Counted from the stretch's first letter, positions 7,272 to 16,443 are shown. The stretch: DNA of 64,000 bases from Nonomuraea sp. SBT364 (GCF_001083785.1 NZ_LAVL01000015.1:1-64000); one strand, 5' to 3'. The notes: generated by a model not told the origin, from the sequence alone. Numbers and translations: made by a program.

Positions 7272-9239
7272 TCACACGCGGGTGATTCTGACGGCGTCGG
7301 CGATGACGTAGCCGGTCGTGGAGGTCCAGCGGCTCACGCCGACCACGTTGTAGGTGCCCGCGGCCAGGGAGAAGGTGCCGAGCGAGCGCCAGGCGCCGCC
7401 GCCCGTGCGCTGGTCGACCGCGATGGTCTGGTTGCCGCCTGCGGCCGTCACGATGTGCGGCGCGGCGCTGTTGTAGCCGGCGTTGGCCGGGTGCCACACC
7501 TCCACGCGGTAGCTGCCCGCGGCCGGGATCGTGGCGCGGTACCAGGCAGGGTCGCTGGCGGAGACCGGGTCGGCGAAACGGTAGTCGGTGCCGTGCAGTT
7601 GCGGGGAGAAGGTGGAGGTGCCCCAGTTGGCGCTCGCGGTGAAGGCCGCGTCGGTGTTGTCGACCGTCACGCTGAAGGTCTCGCCCGAGCCGGTGACGGG
7701 CTTGCCCGCGCTGGGTGCGCTCTCCTGGTGGGTGCGGTTGAGCGCCGTCACGTAATAGGTGTACGCGGTGCCGGGCGCCGCCGTGGTGTCGGTGTGGGCG
7801 GTCCGGGTCGTGGTGGCGACCAGGTTGCGGGCGTCGGCGAAGGCGCACTCGCCGGCGGCGCCGGTGGTGCGGTAGATCGCGTAGGAGCGGGCGCCGGAGC
7901 CCTGGAAGGCCAGCGAGACGCCGTTGGACACGCGGGTGGCCGAAGTGATCGCCGGTGCGGCGGGGGCGGCGGCGGTGCCGCGCGCGGGCAGCAGCGCCGG
8001 CTTGGTGTAGTGGGCGGCGGCCAGGGTGGAGAAGGCGTCGATGCGGTCGGCCCTGACGTCCTTGGCGCTGAAGTAGATGTCGCCGGCGACCTCCGGGTGC
8101 TGCCGGTTGACGTGCAGGTGGTCGCTCAGCTCGGTGCGGTCCTGCCAGGCGGCGTCCTGGCCGGAGGCGCCGGCCCGGTAGGCGGCCTGGCCGATGACGA
8201 GCTGGGTGCCGGTGCCCCGGACGGTCTCGGCCCACCAGGCCGTCAGCACCTCGTACGCCGCCGTGCCGAAGCCGATGTGCCAGTAGATCTGCGGCGAGAT
8301 GTAGTCGACCCAGCCCTGCTTGACCCAGCGTCGGCTGTCGGCGTAGATCGCGTCGTACGACTGGAGGCCGGAGGTGCGCGAGCCGAGCGGGTCGGTGGAG
8401 GCGTTGCGCCAGATGCCGAACGGGCTGATGCCGAACGTCACGTGCGGCTTGGCGGCGTGGATGCGCTGGTCGAGCTCGCGTACCAGGAGGTTGACGTTCT
8501 CGCGGCGCCAGTCGTGCACGTTCATCCCGCCGCCGTGCGCGGCGTAGGCGGCGGAGTCGGGGATGGCCTGGCCGCTGACCGGATAGGGGTAGAAGTAGTC
8601 GTCGAGGTGCACGCCGTCGATGTCGTAGCGGCTGACGGCATCCATGATCACGTCTTCGATGAAGTCGCGGACCTGGGGCAGGCCGGGGTTGTAGTACAGC
8701 TTGCCGTCGTAGGCGAAGCGCCAGCCCGGGTTGCGGCGTGCCGGGTGGCTGGAGATCAGGCGGCTGGGGTCGTCGTGGTTGGCCACCCGGTAGGGGTTGA
8801 ACCAGGCGTGCAGCTCCAGGTTGCGGGCGTGCGCCTCGGCGACCATGAAGGCGAGCGGGTCGTAGCCGGGGGCGCCGCCCTGGGTGCCGGTGAGCCACTG
8901 CGACCACGGCTCCAGGGTGGACGGCCAGAACGTGTCGGCCGTCGGCCGGACCTGGACGACCACGGCGTTCATCCGCCGCTGCACGGCCAGGTCGAGCCAG
9001 GAGCGGAACTCGGCCTGCTGCGCCGAGACGCTGAGGCCGGTGCGGCTGGGCCAGTCGATGTTGGCGACGCTGGAGATCCACATGGCTCTGAGCTGGCGCT
9101 TGGGCGTGGCGGGGTCGACGGTGCAGGCCGACGCGACCGACGAGGCCGAGGAGGCCGACGCGGGTGCGGTCGCGGGCGCCACGGCGCCGGCTAAGACGGC
9201 GAGCAGGACCGTCAGGACGAGACGCAGAAGCGTGGTCAC
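7272..9239 (-). CDS. Secreted GHL10 (DUF187/DigH-like) glycoside hydrolase with C-terminal golvesin/Xly-type binding domain
   Basis: About 655 residues. A signal peptide (LVLTVLLAVLAGAV...PASA) precedes a GHL10 catalytic domain from about residue 35 to 380, starting KRQLRAMWISSVANIDWPS. It includes NAVVVQVRPTADTFW, LELHAWFNPYRV and the acidic motif GVHLDDYFYPYP. A short fibronectin-like segment follows, then a C-terminal domain of about 130 residues (VDNTDAAFTASANWGTS to VIADAVRITRV). E. coli DigH of this family cleaves denuded peptidoglycan glycan, so a cell-wall role is plausible. The divergent amidase gene carries an almost identical C-terminal domain. The start is uncertain: GTG 9239 gives a normal signal peptide but its possible SD lies in a hairpin; TTG 9275 is an upstream alternative. 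Confidence 0.85.
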   Translation of the reverse strand: MTTLLRLVLTVLLAVLAGAVAPATAPASASSASSVASACTVDPATPKRQLRAMWISSVANIDWPSRTGLSVSAQQAEFRSWLDLAVQRRMNAVVVQVRPTADTFWPSTLEPWSQWLTGTQGGAPGYDPLAFMVAEAHARNLELHAWFNPYRVANHDDPSRLISSHPARRNPGWRFAYDGKLYYNPGLPQVRDFIEDVIMDAVSRYDIDGVHLDDYFYPYPVSGQAIPDSAAYAAHGGGMNVHDWRRENVNLLVRELDQRIHAAKPHVTFGISPFGIWRNASTDPLGSRTSGLQSYDAIYADSRRWVKQGWVDYISPQIYWHIGFGTAAYEVLTAWWAETVRGTGTQLVIGQAAYRAGASGQDAAWQDRTELSDHLHVNRQHPEVAGDIYFSAKDVRADRIDAFSTLAAAHYTKPALLPARGTAAAPAAPAITSATRVSNGVSLAFQGSGARSYAIYRTTGAAGECAFADARNLVATTTRTAHTDTTAAPGTAYTYYVTALNRTHQESAPSAGKPVTGSGETFSVTVDNTDAAFTASANWGTSTFSPQLHGTDYRFADPVSASDPAWYRATIPAAGSYRVEVWHPANAGYNSAAPHIVTAAGGNQTIAVDQRTGGGAWRSLGTFSLAAGTYNVVGVSRWTSTTGYVIADAVRITRV

Positions 9240-9242
9240 GAA

Positions 9243-9264
9243 GGGAAGTTTCAGCGCACTTCCC
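9243..9264 (-). promoter_or_regulatory. Hairpin over the leader of the GHL10 gene
   Basis: GGGAAGT (9243-9249) pairs with ACTTCCC (9258-9264) around an 8-base loop. On the coding strand the only SD-like run (GGGAAG) lies in this stem just before GTG 9239. It could sequester the ribosome-binding site or be a protein-binding palindrome. Confidence 0.35.
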
Positions 9265-9332
9265 TCACAGCGCAATAGTTTTCACAACATTCGCGGGGGC
9301 CCAAACCTGACGCGCCACCCCTTCGCGCGGGC

Positions 9333-9343
9333 GGAAAGTTTCC
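9333..9343. promoter_or_regulatory. GAAAGTTTC palindrome in the divergent cell-wall hydrolase promoter region
   Basis: GGAAAGTTTCC, an 11-bp palindrome in the AT-rich gap between the GHL10 and amidase genes. The same GAAAGTTTC core occurs upstream of the LPMO/GH12 pair (41023) and between GH48 and GH6 (50113). Nearby, ATGTC-N7-GACAT (9359-9375) is another inverted repeat. Confidence 0.4.
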
Positions 9344-9428
9344 TTTAATACCTAAGTAATGTCAATTATCGACATCTGTCATGGAACAGCCTTACTGTGC
9401 GACCGATACCCCCCAACGAGGAGCGCCC

Positions 9429-10943
9429 ATGACTCTCGCCCGAACGCGATTAGTGGCCCTCACGGCCGCGGTCATCACCTCCCTCATGGTTCTCGCAGGT
9501 CAGCCGGCCCTGGCCCATCAGGCAGCCAACCCCCTGTCCGACGCCTTCGACCGGGCCGCCGCCGCCCACGACGTCCCCCGGGACCTGCTGGTCGCGCTCG
9601 GGTACGCCGAAACCCACCTGGACGGCCACAACGGCGAGCCCAGCGCCAGCGGCGGGTACGGCGTGATGCACCTGGTCAGCAACCCCACCACCAAGTCCCT
9701 CGAACAGGCCGCCGAGCTGACCGGCGAGCCGGTCGCCAAGCTGCGCAAGGACGACGCGGCCAACATCCTCGGCGGCGCCGCCGTGCTGCGCGCGCACGCC
9801 GACAAGCTCGGCCTCGACGAGGCCGCCCGGGACGACCTCGGCCGCTGGTACCAGGCCGTGGCCGCGTACGGCAACGCCACCTCGCCCGAACTGTCCCGCC
9901 TGTACGCCGACGCCGTGTACGAGAGCCTCGGCCTCGGCCTCCAGGCGCGCGGCGTGAGCGTCGCGCCGCAGGAGGTCACCGCCGACCGGGGCGCGCTGGC
10001 CGACGCCCGTGACCTGAACGCGCGGGCCGCCGTGGCCAGCGCCGACTACCCGCCCGCGGCCTGGGTCGCGGCCAACTCCGGCAACTACACCGCCTCCAGC
10101 CGCGAGTCCAGCTACAACATCGACCGGGTGATCATCCACGTCACCCAGGGCTCGTACGCGGGCACGATCTCGTGGTTCCAGAACCCGAGCGCGAACGTCT
10201 CGGCGCACTACGTGATCAAGTCCTCCAACGGCGCCGTCACCCAGATGGTGCGGGACAAGGACGTCGCCTGGCACGCGGGCAACTGGTCCTACAACACCCG
10301 GTCCATCGGCATCGAGCACGAGGGCTGGGTCGACGACGCCTCGTGGTTCACCGACGCCATGTACCGCGCCTCGGCCGCGCTGACCAAGCACCTGTGCGAC
10401 AAGTACGGCATCCCGAAGACCCGCACCGGCATCATCGGCCACAACGAGGTCCCCGGCGCCACCCACACCGACCCGGGCCGGCACTGGAACTGGACCACGT
10501 TCATGAACTACGTCACCGGTGGCGGCGGCACCCCGTCGTGGACCACCACCGTGGACAACTCCAGCTCCGGCTTCACCGCCAGCGCCAACTGGGGCACCTC
10601 GGCGTACTCCAGCCAGCGGCACGGCACCGACTACCGCTTCGCCGACCCGGTCGCCTCCAGCGACCCGGCCTGGTACTCGGCCGCCATCCCCAGCGCCGGC
10701 AACTACCGGGTGGAGGTCTGGTATCCCAGCGATCCCGGGTACAACAGCTCGGCCCCGTACATCGTGGCCGCGGCGGGCGGCAACCAGACGGTGTACGTCG
10801 ACCAGAGATCCGGCGGAGGAGCCTGGCGCAGCATCGGCACCTTCTCGCTCAACGCCGGGACCCAGAACGTGGTGGGCGTCAGCAGATGGACGTCCGGCAC
10901 CGGATTGGTGATCGCGGACGCGGTGCGCATCTCGCGCGTCTGA
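9429..10943 (+). CDS. Secreted peptidoglycan hydrolase: lysozyme-like domain + N-acetylmuramoyl-L-alanine amidase (Amidase_2) + golvesin/Xly-type domain
   Basis: 504 residues. A signal peptide ends near QPALA|HQ (residue 34). Residues about 38-160 resemble a lytic transglycosylase or goose-lysozyme fold (VALGYAETHLDG followed by SASGGYGVMHL). Residues about 200-360 form an Amidase_2/PGRP domain with probable Zn ligands in VIIHVTQG, the pattern IGIEHEG and IIGHNEVPGATHTDPGRHW. The C-terminal 130 residues match those of the divergent GHL10 protein at roughly three quarters of positions by eye. GAGGAG five bases before ATG 9429 fixes the start. An amidase makes glycan strands lacking peptides, the substrate of DigH-type enzymes, so the pair likely cooperates in wall turnover. 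A strong terminator follows. Confidence 0.88.
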   Translation: MTLARTRLVALTAAVITSLMVLAGQPALAHQAANPLSDAFDRAAAAHDVPRDLLVALGYAETHLDGHNGEPSASGGYGVMHLVSNPTTKSLEQAAELTGEPVAKLRKDDAANILGGAAVLRAHADKLGLDEAARDDLGRWYQAVAAYGNATSPELSRLYADAVYESLGLGLQARGVSVAPQEVTADRGALADARDLNARAAVASADYPPAAWVAANSGNYTASSRESSYNIDRVIIHVTQGSYAGTISWFQNPSANVSAHYVIKSSNGAVTQMVRDKDVAWHAGNWSYNTRSIGIEHEGWVDDASWFTDAMYRASAALTKHLCDKYGIPKTRTGIIGHNEVPGATHTDPGRHWNWTTFMNYVTGGGGTPSWTTTVDNSSSGFTASANWGTSAYSSQRHGTDYRFADPVASSDPAWYSAAIPSAGNYRVEVWYPSDPGYNSSAPYIVAAAGGNQTVYVDQRSGGGAWRSIGTFSLNAGTQNVVGVSRWTSGTGLVIADAVRISRV

Positions 10944-10959
10944 GTCCTGCGGCAGGAGT

Positions 10960-10984
10960 CCCCCGGCCCCGCGCGGGCCGGGGG
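10960..10984 (+). terminator. Terminator-like hairpin after the amidase gene
   Basis: CCCCCGGCCC (10960-10969) pairs perfectly with GGGCCGGGGG (10975-10984) over a 5-base loop. There is no U-tract, as is common in this kind of genome. It sits 16 bp after the amidase stop. Confidence 0.65.
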
Positions 10985-11039
10985 CTTCACCGCTCCCACC
11001 TGCGGGTTTGACGTCGGCGGGGGCGGAAAGATCCCCTGA

Positions 11040-12542
11040 GTGAGCGAGGTGATACTCAGAGCGGAAGGGCTGACCAAGTCCTTCCCCGGCGTGCGCGCGC
11101 TGGACGGGGTTGACCTGAGCCTGCGGCCCGGCGAGGTGCACGTGCTGCTCGGCGAGAACGGCGCCGGCAAGAGCACGCTGATCAAGATCCTGTCCGGCGC
11201 GTACCGGCCGGACGACGGCCGCGTGCTGATGGACGGGCGGCCGGTGGAGATCCGCGACGCGGGCGACGCGCGGCGGCTCGGCATCTCGACCATCTACCAG
11301 GAGTTCAACCTGGTGCCCGAGCTGTCGGTGGCGGAGAACCTGTCGCTGGGCAGGCCGCCGCGCCGGTTCGGGCTCATCGACAGCGCCGCCATGATGCGCC
11401 GGGGCGGGGAGCTGCTGGACCGGGTGGGGGTGCGGGTCGATCCGCGCACGCCGGTCCGCAGGCTGGGCATCGCCCGCATGCAGATGGTGGAGATCGCCAA
11501 GGCGCTGGCGCTGGACGCCCGCGTGCTCATCATGGACGAGCCGACGGCCGTGCTCACCACCGGCGAGGTCGGCAAGCTCTTCGAGATCGTCCGCCGGCTG
11601 CGCGACGACGGCGTGGCGATCGTGTTCATCACCCACCACCTTGAGGAGATCGCCGAGATCGGCGACCGGGTGACGGTGCTGCGCGACGGCCGCTCGGTGG
11701 CCGAGGTGCCCGCCGGCACGTCGCAGGACGAGCTCGTCAGGCTCATGGTGGGCCGGCCGATCGACCAGCAGTTCCCGCGCCGCCCGGCCGAGCTGGGCGA
11801 GCCGCTGCTCAGCGTCCGCGGCCTGACCCGTACGGGCGCGTTCGACGACATCTCGTTCGAGGTGCGGGCGGGCGAGGTGGTGGGGCTCGCCGGGCTGGTG
11901 GGCGCGGGACGCACCGAGGTCGCCAGGGCGGTGTTCGGCGCGGACCGCTACGACGCCGGCGAGGTGTTCGTGCGCGGGCGGCGGCTGCCGCCCGCCGACG
12001 TGCACGCCGCGATGGAGGCCGGGCTCGGGCTGGTGCCCGAGGACCGCAAGGGCCAGGGCCTGGTGCTGGGCGCGGACATCGGCGAGAACCTGGGGCTGGT
12101 CACCCTGCGCGACGCCACCAGGGCCGGGTTCGTGGACCTGAAGGGCCAGCGCGCTGCGGCCGCCCGGGTCGCCGGGCAGCTCGGCATCCGGATGACGGGC
12201 CTGGACCAGGAGGTACGCACGCTGTCCGGCGGCAACCAGCAGAAGGTCGTCATCGGCAAGTGGCTGGTCGCCGAGGCGGGCGTGCTCATCCTGGACGAGC
12301 CGACGCGCGGCGTCGACGTGGCCGCCAAGGTCGAGATCTACCAGCTCGTCAACGCGCTCACCGATTCCGGCCACGCGGTGCTGATGATCTCCAGCGACCT
12401 GCCCGAGGTGCTCGGGATGAGCGATCGGATCCTCGTCATGGCGCGCGGCCGGCTCGTCGGCGAGCTGCCCGCCGCCGAGGCCACCCAGGACGGCGTGATG
12501 GCGCTGGCCGTCACCGACGTGGCGGGGTCCCGTGCCGAGTAA
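11040..12542 (+). CDS. Sugar ABC transporter ATPase with two nucleotide-binding domains (RbsA/MglA type)
   Basis: A 500-residue tandem ATPase. Domain 1 has Walker A GENGAGKSTL near residue 38, a Q-loop and Walker B VLIMDEPTAV. Domain 2 has a degenerate N-terminal Walker A (GLVGAGRTEVARA), the signature LSGGNQQKV and Walker B VLILDEPTRGVD, the asymmetry usual for RbsA-type proteins. It energises import of a pentose or related sugar through the permease encoded next, with which it overlaps by 11 bp. GTG 11040 is the likely start, lacking a strong SD. No kinase or repressor of the ribose pathway is adjacent, so the substrate is inferred only from family. Confidence 0.9.
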   Translation: MSEVILRAEGLTKSFPGVRALDGVDLSLRPGEVHVLLGENGAGKSTLIKILSGAYRPDDGRVLMDGRPVEIRDAGDARRLGISTIYQEFNLVPELSVAENLSLGRPPRRFGLIDSAAMMRRGGELLDRVGVRVDPRTPVRRLGIARMQMVEIAKALALDARVLIMDEPTAVLTTGEVGKLFEIVRRLRDDGVAIVFITHHLEEIAEIGDRVTVLRDGRSVAEVPAGTSQDELVRLMVGRPIDQQFPRRPAELGEPLLSVRGLTRTGAFDDISFEVRAGEVVGLAGLVGAGRTEVARAVFGADRYDAGEVFVRGRRLPPADVHAAMEAGLGLVPEDRKGQGLVLGADIGENLGLVTLRDATRAGFVDLKGQRAAAARVAGQLGIRMTGLDQEVRTLSGGNQQKVVIGKWLVAEAGVLILDEPTRGVDVAAKVEIYQLVNALTDSGHAVLMISSDLPEVLGMSDRILVMARGRLVGELPAAEATQDGVMALAVTDVAGSRAE

Positions 12543-13476
12543 GCGGTCGGCGGCCTGGCTCGCCGAGAACGGCGCGGTCGCCGCGCTGGTCGTGCTCGTG
12601 GTGGCACTGTCGCTGCTGTCGTCCGACTTCCTCAGCCTGACGAACCTGCTCAACGTGGGCGTGCAGGCGGCCGTGACCGCCATCCTGGCGTTCGGCTCCA
12701 CGTTCGTCATCGTGACCGGCGGCATCGACCTGTCGGTCGGCTCGGTCGCGGCGCTGTCGGCGATCACACTGGCGTGGACGGCCACCGAGGGCGGCCTGCC
12801 GTGGCCGGCCGCCGTCGTGCTCTCGCTGGCCACCGGCGTCGCGTGCGGGCTGGTCAACGCCGCCCTCATCGCGTACGGCAAGCTGCCCCCGTTCATCGCC
12901 ACCCTGGCCATGCTCGGCATCGCCCGCGGCCTGGCCCTGGTCATCTCCCAGGGCAGCCCGATCGCCATGCCGGAGGCGGTCTCCCACCTGGGCGACACGG
13001 TAGGCCGGTTCCTGCCGATCCCCGTCCTGGTGATGCTCGTCATGGGGGTCGTCGCGGCCGTGATCCTCAACCGGACCTATCCGGGCCGGGCGATGTACGC
13101 GATAGGCGGCAACGAGGAGGCCGCCCGGCTGTCCGGGATCAAGGTCAGCCGGATCAAGCTCGTCACCTACGCCCTGTCCGGCGCGTTCGCGGCCGTCGCC
13201 GGGGTCGTGCTGGCCAGCCGCCTGGCCTCGGCGCAGCCGCAGGCGGCCGCCGGCTACGAGCTCGACGCGATCGCGGCCGTGGTCATCGGCGGCGCGAGCC
13301 TGTCGGGCGGCAAGGGCCGGGCGCTCGGCACGCTCGTCGGCGCCCTCATCCTGGCCGTGCTGCGCAACGGCCTCAACCTGCTGTCGGTGTCGGCGTTCTG
13401 GCAGCAGGTGGTGATCGGCGTGGTCATCGCGCTGGCCGTCCTCGTCGACACCCTGCGCCGCCGGGGAACGAACTAG
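12532..13476 (+). CDS. Sugar ABC transporter permease (RbsC type)
   Basis: A 314-residue BPD_transp_2 permease with 8-10 membrane segments. Family hallmarks are FVIVTGGIDLSVGSV near residues 60-75, 'LPPFIATLAMLGIARGL' and AIAAVVIGGASLSGGKG near residue 245. GTG 12532 lies within the end of the ATPase gene, so translation is coupled. It is followed after 12 bp by the binding protein, giving the usual A-C-B order. Confidence 0.9.
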   Translation: MPSKRSAAWLAENGAVAALVVLVVALSLLSSDFLSLTNLLNVGVQAAVTAILAFGSTFVIVTGGIDLSVGSVAALSAITLAWTATEGGLPWPAAVVLSLATGVACGLVNAALIAYGKLPPFIATLAMLGIARGLALVISQGSPIAMPEAVSHLGDTVGRFLPIPVLVMLVMGVVAAVILNRTYPGRAMYAIGGNEEAARLSGIKVSRIKLVTYALSGAFAAVAGVVLASRLASAQPQAAAGYELDAIAAVVIGGASLSGGKGRALGTLVGALILAVLRNGLNLLSVSAFWQQVVIGVVIALAVLVDTLRRRGTN

Positions 13477-13488
13477 AAAGGCACGATC

Positions 13489-14397
13489 ATGCGGATTCCC
13501 GCGATTGTCATGGCGCTCGCGCTCGGCCTCACCGCGTGCGGGGGCGGAGGGGACGGGCTCGAGATCGGGATGTCCGTCTCGACGCTGAACAACCCGTACT
13601 TCGTCCAGCTCCGTGACGGGGCCCAGGCGCAGGCCGACAAGCTCGGCGCCACGCTCACCGTCACCGACGCCCAGAACGACGCCTCCCAGCAGGTGAACCA
13701 GGTCCAGAACTTCACCAGCCAGAACATGAAGGCGATCATCCTGAACCCCGTCGACTCCGACGCCGCGGCGCCCGCCGTGACCGCCGCCGAACGGGTCGAC
13801 GTGCCGGTGATCGCCGTGGACCGCGGCGTCAACGGCGTCGAGGTGGCGCAGACCGTCGCGTCCGACAACGTGGCCGGCGGCAAGCTGGCCGCCCAGGAAC
13901 TGGCCAGGCAGATGGGTGAGCAGGGGCAGGCGGTCGTCCTTCAGGGCACGCCGGGCACCTCCGCCTCCCGCGACCGCGGCCGGGGCTTCGAGGAGGGCAT
14001 CAAGGCCTTCCCCAACATCCAGGTGGTGGCCAGGCAGCCGGCGGACTTCGACCGGGCCAAGGGCCTGGACGTGATGACCAACCTGCTGCAGTCCCACCCG
14101 GACGTCACCGGCGTCTTCGCCGAGAACGACGAGATGGCGCTGGGCGCGATCAGGGCGCTCGGCAGCCGGGCCGGCAAGGAGGTCAAGGTCGTCGGCTTCG
14201 ACGGCACCCCGCACGGCCTGACGGCGGTCAAGGACGGCACGCTCGCCGCCACCATCGCCCAGCAGCCGAAGCTGCTCGGCCAGCGGGCGGTGGAGGCGGC
14301 GGTCAAGGTCGCCAGAGGTGAGACCGTGGAGAAGTCGGTGGCCGTGCCGGTGAAGGTGGCGACCCAGCAGAACGTCGCGGAGTTCGAGACGTCCTGA
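13489..14397 (+). CDS. Sugar-binding lipoprotein of a ribose-type ABC importer (RbsB type)
   Basis: A 302-residue Peripla_BP_4 protein. A short signal sequence ends with lipobox LTAC (Cys about residue 17), followed by a Gly-rich linker. The fold core shows MSVSTLNNPYFVQLRDGA, ILNPVDSDAAAP, VPVIAVDRGVNG and VKVVGFDGTPHGLTAVKDG, all typical of RbsB-like proteins. ATG 13489 is preceded by GAAAGG. Last gene of the operon; it converges within 3 bp on the DUF1206 gene, with only a weak hairpin between. Confidence 0.9.
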   Translation: MRIPAIVMALALGLTACGGGGDGLEIGMSVSTLNNPYFVQLRDGAQAQADKLGATLTVTDAQNDASQQVNQVQNFTSQNMKAIILNPVDSDAAAPAVTAAERVDVPVIAVDRGVNGVEVAQTVASDNVAGGKLAAQELARQMGEQGQAVVLQGTPGTSASRDRGRGFEEGIKAFPNIQVVARQPADFDRAKGLDVMTNLLQSHPDVTGVFAENDEMALGAIRALGSRAGKEVKVVGFDGTPHGLTAVKDGTLAATIAQQPKLLGQRAVEAAVKVARGETVEKSVAVPVKVATQQNVAEFETS

Positions 14398-14400
14398 CCG

Positions 14401-15207
14401 TCAGGTCCGGCGCCAGCGCGACTCGCCGAAGCAGTATCCGGCGAACAGCATCAGCCCCACCGCCACCAGCACGAGCAGCCACGGCCCCACGGGGGTGTCG
14501 GCGAACGCGCGGAGCGTCGCGTCGATGCCGCCCGCCTTGTCCGGGTCGTGGGTCACGGCCGCCTGGACGACGAAGATCCCGGCCAGCCCGGCGATGGCGC
14601 CGCGCGCCAGGTAGCCGGCCAGGCCGAGCTTCTCCATGACCGAGCGGGTGCGCGGCGACATGCGGCCCAGTTCGAGCTCCTCCTTGAACTTCTTGGTCAC
14701 GCCCTGCCGGGCCCAGTAGACGCCCAGCGCGACGATGCCGAGGCCGATCGCGCCGACGAGCCACGGCCCGGCCGGCAGGTCGAGCAGCTTGCCGGTGACG
14801 TCCTGGGACTTCTGGTCCTCGGAGGCGGCGCGCCCGACCGTCAGCACGCTCCACAGCGTGAAGACGATCAGCGCGTACACGGCGGTCCGGCCGCCCGCCT
14901 CGGCGCGGTCCAGGGGGCGCAGGTGGCCGGCCAGCGCCTCGGACGCCTGCCAAATCGCCAGGGCGACGAACCCGGCCACCATCACCCACAGCACCACGGA
15001 TCCGAACGGCAGCTCCGCCACCGTGGTGATGGCGCCGCCCTTGTCGGCCTGCTCGCCGCCGCCGTCGAACGCGATCTGGAGGGCGAGCACGCCGATCAGC
15101 GCGTACAGCACGCCCCGGCAGGCGAGCCCGACGCGGGCGAGCCGGTCGAGCGCGGGGGTGTCCGCGGCCCTCCTGGCCGCGGCCCTGGCGTTCTGCGCGG
15201 TAGTCAA
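14401..15207 (-). CDS. DUF1206-family membrane protein
   Basis: A 268-residue integral membrane protein with three repeats of two membrane helices. Each repeat begins with a 'LARVGLACRGVLYALIG'-like motif (residues about 23, 115 and 200; the last is LGLAGYLARGAIAGLAG), the defining feature of DUF1206. The function is unknown. TTG at 15207 is chosen because GAGGAGGA lies four bases upstream; the frame opens earlier, but without such a signal. It stands alone on the minus strand between the ribose-type operon and the sigma-factor operon. Confidence 0.8.
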   Translation of the reverse strand: MTTAQNARAAARRAADTPALDRLARVGLACRGVLYALIGVLALQIAFDGGGEQADKGGAITTVAELPFGSVVLWVMVAGFVALAIWQASEALAGHLRPLDRAEAGGRTAVYALIVFTLWSVLTVGRAASEDQKSQDVTGKLLDLPAGPWLVGAIGLGIVALGVYWARQGVTKKFKEELELGRMSPRTRSVMEKLGLAGYLARGAIAGLAGIFVVQAAVTHDPDKAGGIDATLRAFADTPVGPWLLVLVAVGLMLFAGYCFGESRWRRT

Positions 15208-15255
15208 GGGTCCTCCTCGGGGTCGGGGGAAGCCCTGCACCTGCCCTCGTTCGGG

Positions 15256-16443
15256 TCATCTAGGCGTGAGCACCCACTGCCAGCCCTCCTCCTCGGTCCG
15301 CGAGTCGCGGTTCCCGGTGAGCTGGACCACCTCCTTGCCGTCCACGCTGACCAGGACCAGGGCGTTGCGGAACTCGTTGCCGCAGGTGCCGGCGCAGCCG
15401 AGCGCGAGAACGTGCTCGTTGTCGGCCCAGGCCAGGAGCTGGAGCACTTCCTGACTGCCGACGACGGCGCCGGTGTCCCTGTCGGTGATCGAGGTCGGCA
15501 GGCCCGGTTCGCCGAGCAGCAGCCTGCCGTCCGGCGACACCCTCGACAGGCCGCCGTGGCTCACGAGGTCGGGCGGCGGGTCCTGCCGCTGCCCGCCCGG
15601 GCTGTAGTAGATCCTGCCGGGCTTGGTGTCGAGCGGTTCCCAGATCAGCGAGCCGTCGAGGCTCCAGCCGAGATCCTGGCGGCTGTTGTGGTTGCCGGGC
15701 TGCGGATCGTCCGGGGCGCCCGTCAGGGCCGGCTTGGCGTGATATTCGACCGTGCGCGCGGGCACGTCGGCGATGACGTAGCCGAGCCGGGTGCTGTCGA
15801 AGAGCAGCCGGCTGTTCGGCCCGTTCTCCTCCCAGGTGTCGGGGTATTCGGCGTAGCTGGTGGCGAGCAGCTTGGTGCCGTCGGGCGACCACGTGAGCGA
15901 CGCGACGTCATGGCCGAGGTCGATCCAGGTGAGGAACTGGCGGGTGTTCATGTCGAGGATGCCCGCCCGCCGGCCCAGCCCGTCGCCTTCGAGCACCGCC
16001 GCCACCTGCATGCCCGGCGCCACGTCCACCCAGGCGTACGGCGTCCGCTCGTAGGTGTCGGTACGCGGGTCGTACAGCCACCAGGTGCGCCGCAGCCGGA
16101 CCCGGTCTCCGCCGAGGCTCTCCTGCCCGTGCGTGTAGTACGCGGACACCGCCACGTTCCCGGCGGCCACCAGCTTCGTCGGCCGGTTGTGGTCCGGGTC
16201 GCCGCGCACGTCCGTGGGTGCGGGTGAGGGCCTGGGCGGAAGCATGATCCCATCGGCGGGCCGCACGGTCGTCGGCCCGCCCGTCAGCACGACGGCGAAC
16301 ACCGCGACCGCCACCGCCAGGGCCAGCGCGGCCGCGACGGCCGGCTTCCAGGAACGCCCCCGCAGCGCCCGGTCGGCCAGGTCGTGCGGCACCTCGGCCT
16401 GCCCGGCCCACTCCTCCATCGTCTCCCGCAGCAGCCTGGTCAT
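15256..16443 (-). CDS. Membrane-anchored WD40/TolB-like protein partnered with a SigE-family sigma factor
   Basis: 395 residues. The N-terminal 45 residues are cytosolic (MTRLLRETMEEWAGQAEVPH), followed by one membrane helix (AVAAALALAVAVAVFAVVL) and a large extracellular part with beta-propeller-like repeats such as ASLTWSPDGTKLLATS and LGWSLDGSLIWEPL. A Cys pair occurs in LALGCAGTCGNEF. The ATG overlaps the sigma gene's stop (ATGA), so the two are coupled. By position and topology it is probably the sensor or anti-sigma partner, but no zinc-binding anti-sigma motif is visible. The signal sensed is unknown. Confidence 0.65.
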   Translation of the reverse strand: MTRLLRETMEEWAGQAEVPHDLADRALRGRSWKPAVAAALALAVAVAVFAVVLTGGPTTVRPADGIMLPPRPSPAPTDVRGDPDHNRPTKLVAAGNVAVSAYYTHGQESLGGDRVRLRRTWWLYDPRTDTYERTPYAWVDVAPGMQVAAVLEGDGLGRRAGILDMNTRQFLTWIDLGHDVASLTWSPDGTKLLATSYAEYPDTWEENGPNSRLLFDSTRLGYVIADVPARTVEYHAKPALTGAPDDPQPGNHNSRQDLGWSLDGSLIWEPLDTKPGRIYYSPGGQRQDPPPDLVSHGGLSRVSPDGRLLLGEPGLPTSITDRDTGAVVGSQEVLQLLAWADNEHVLALGCAGTCGNEFRNALVLVSVDGKEVVQLTGNRDSRTEEEGWQWVLTPR

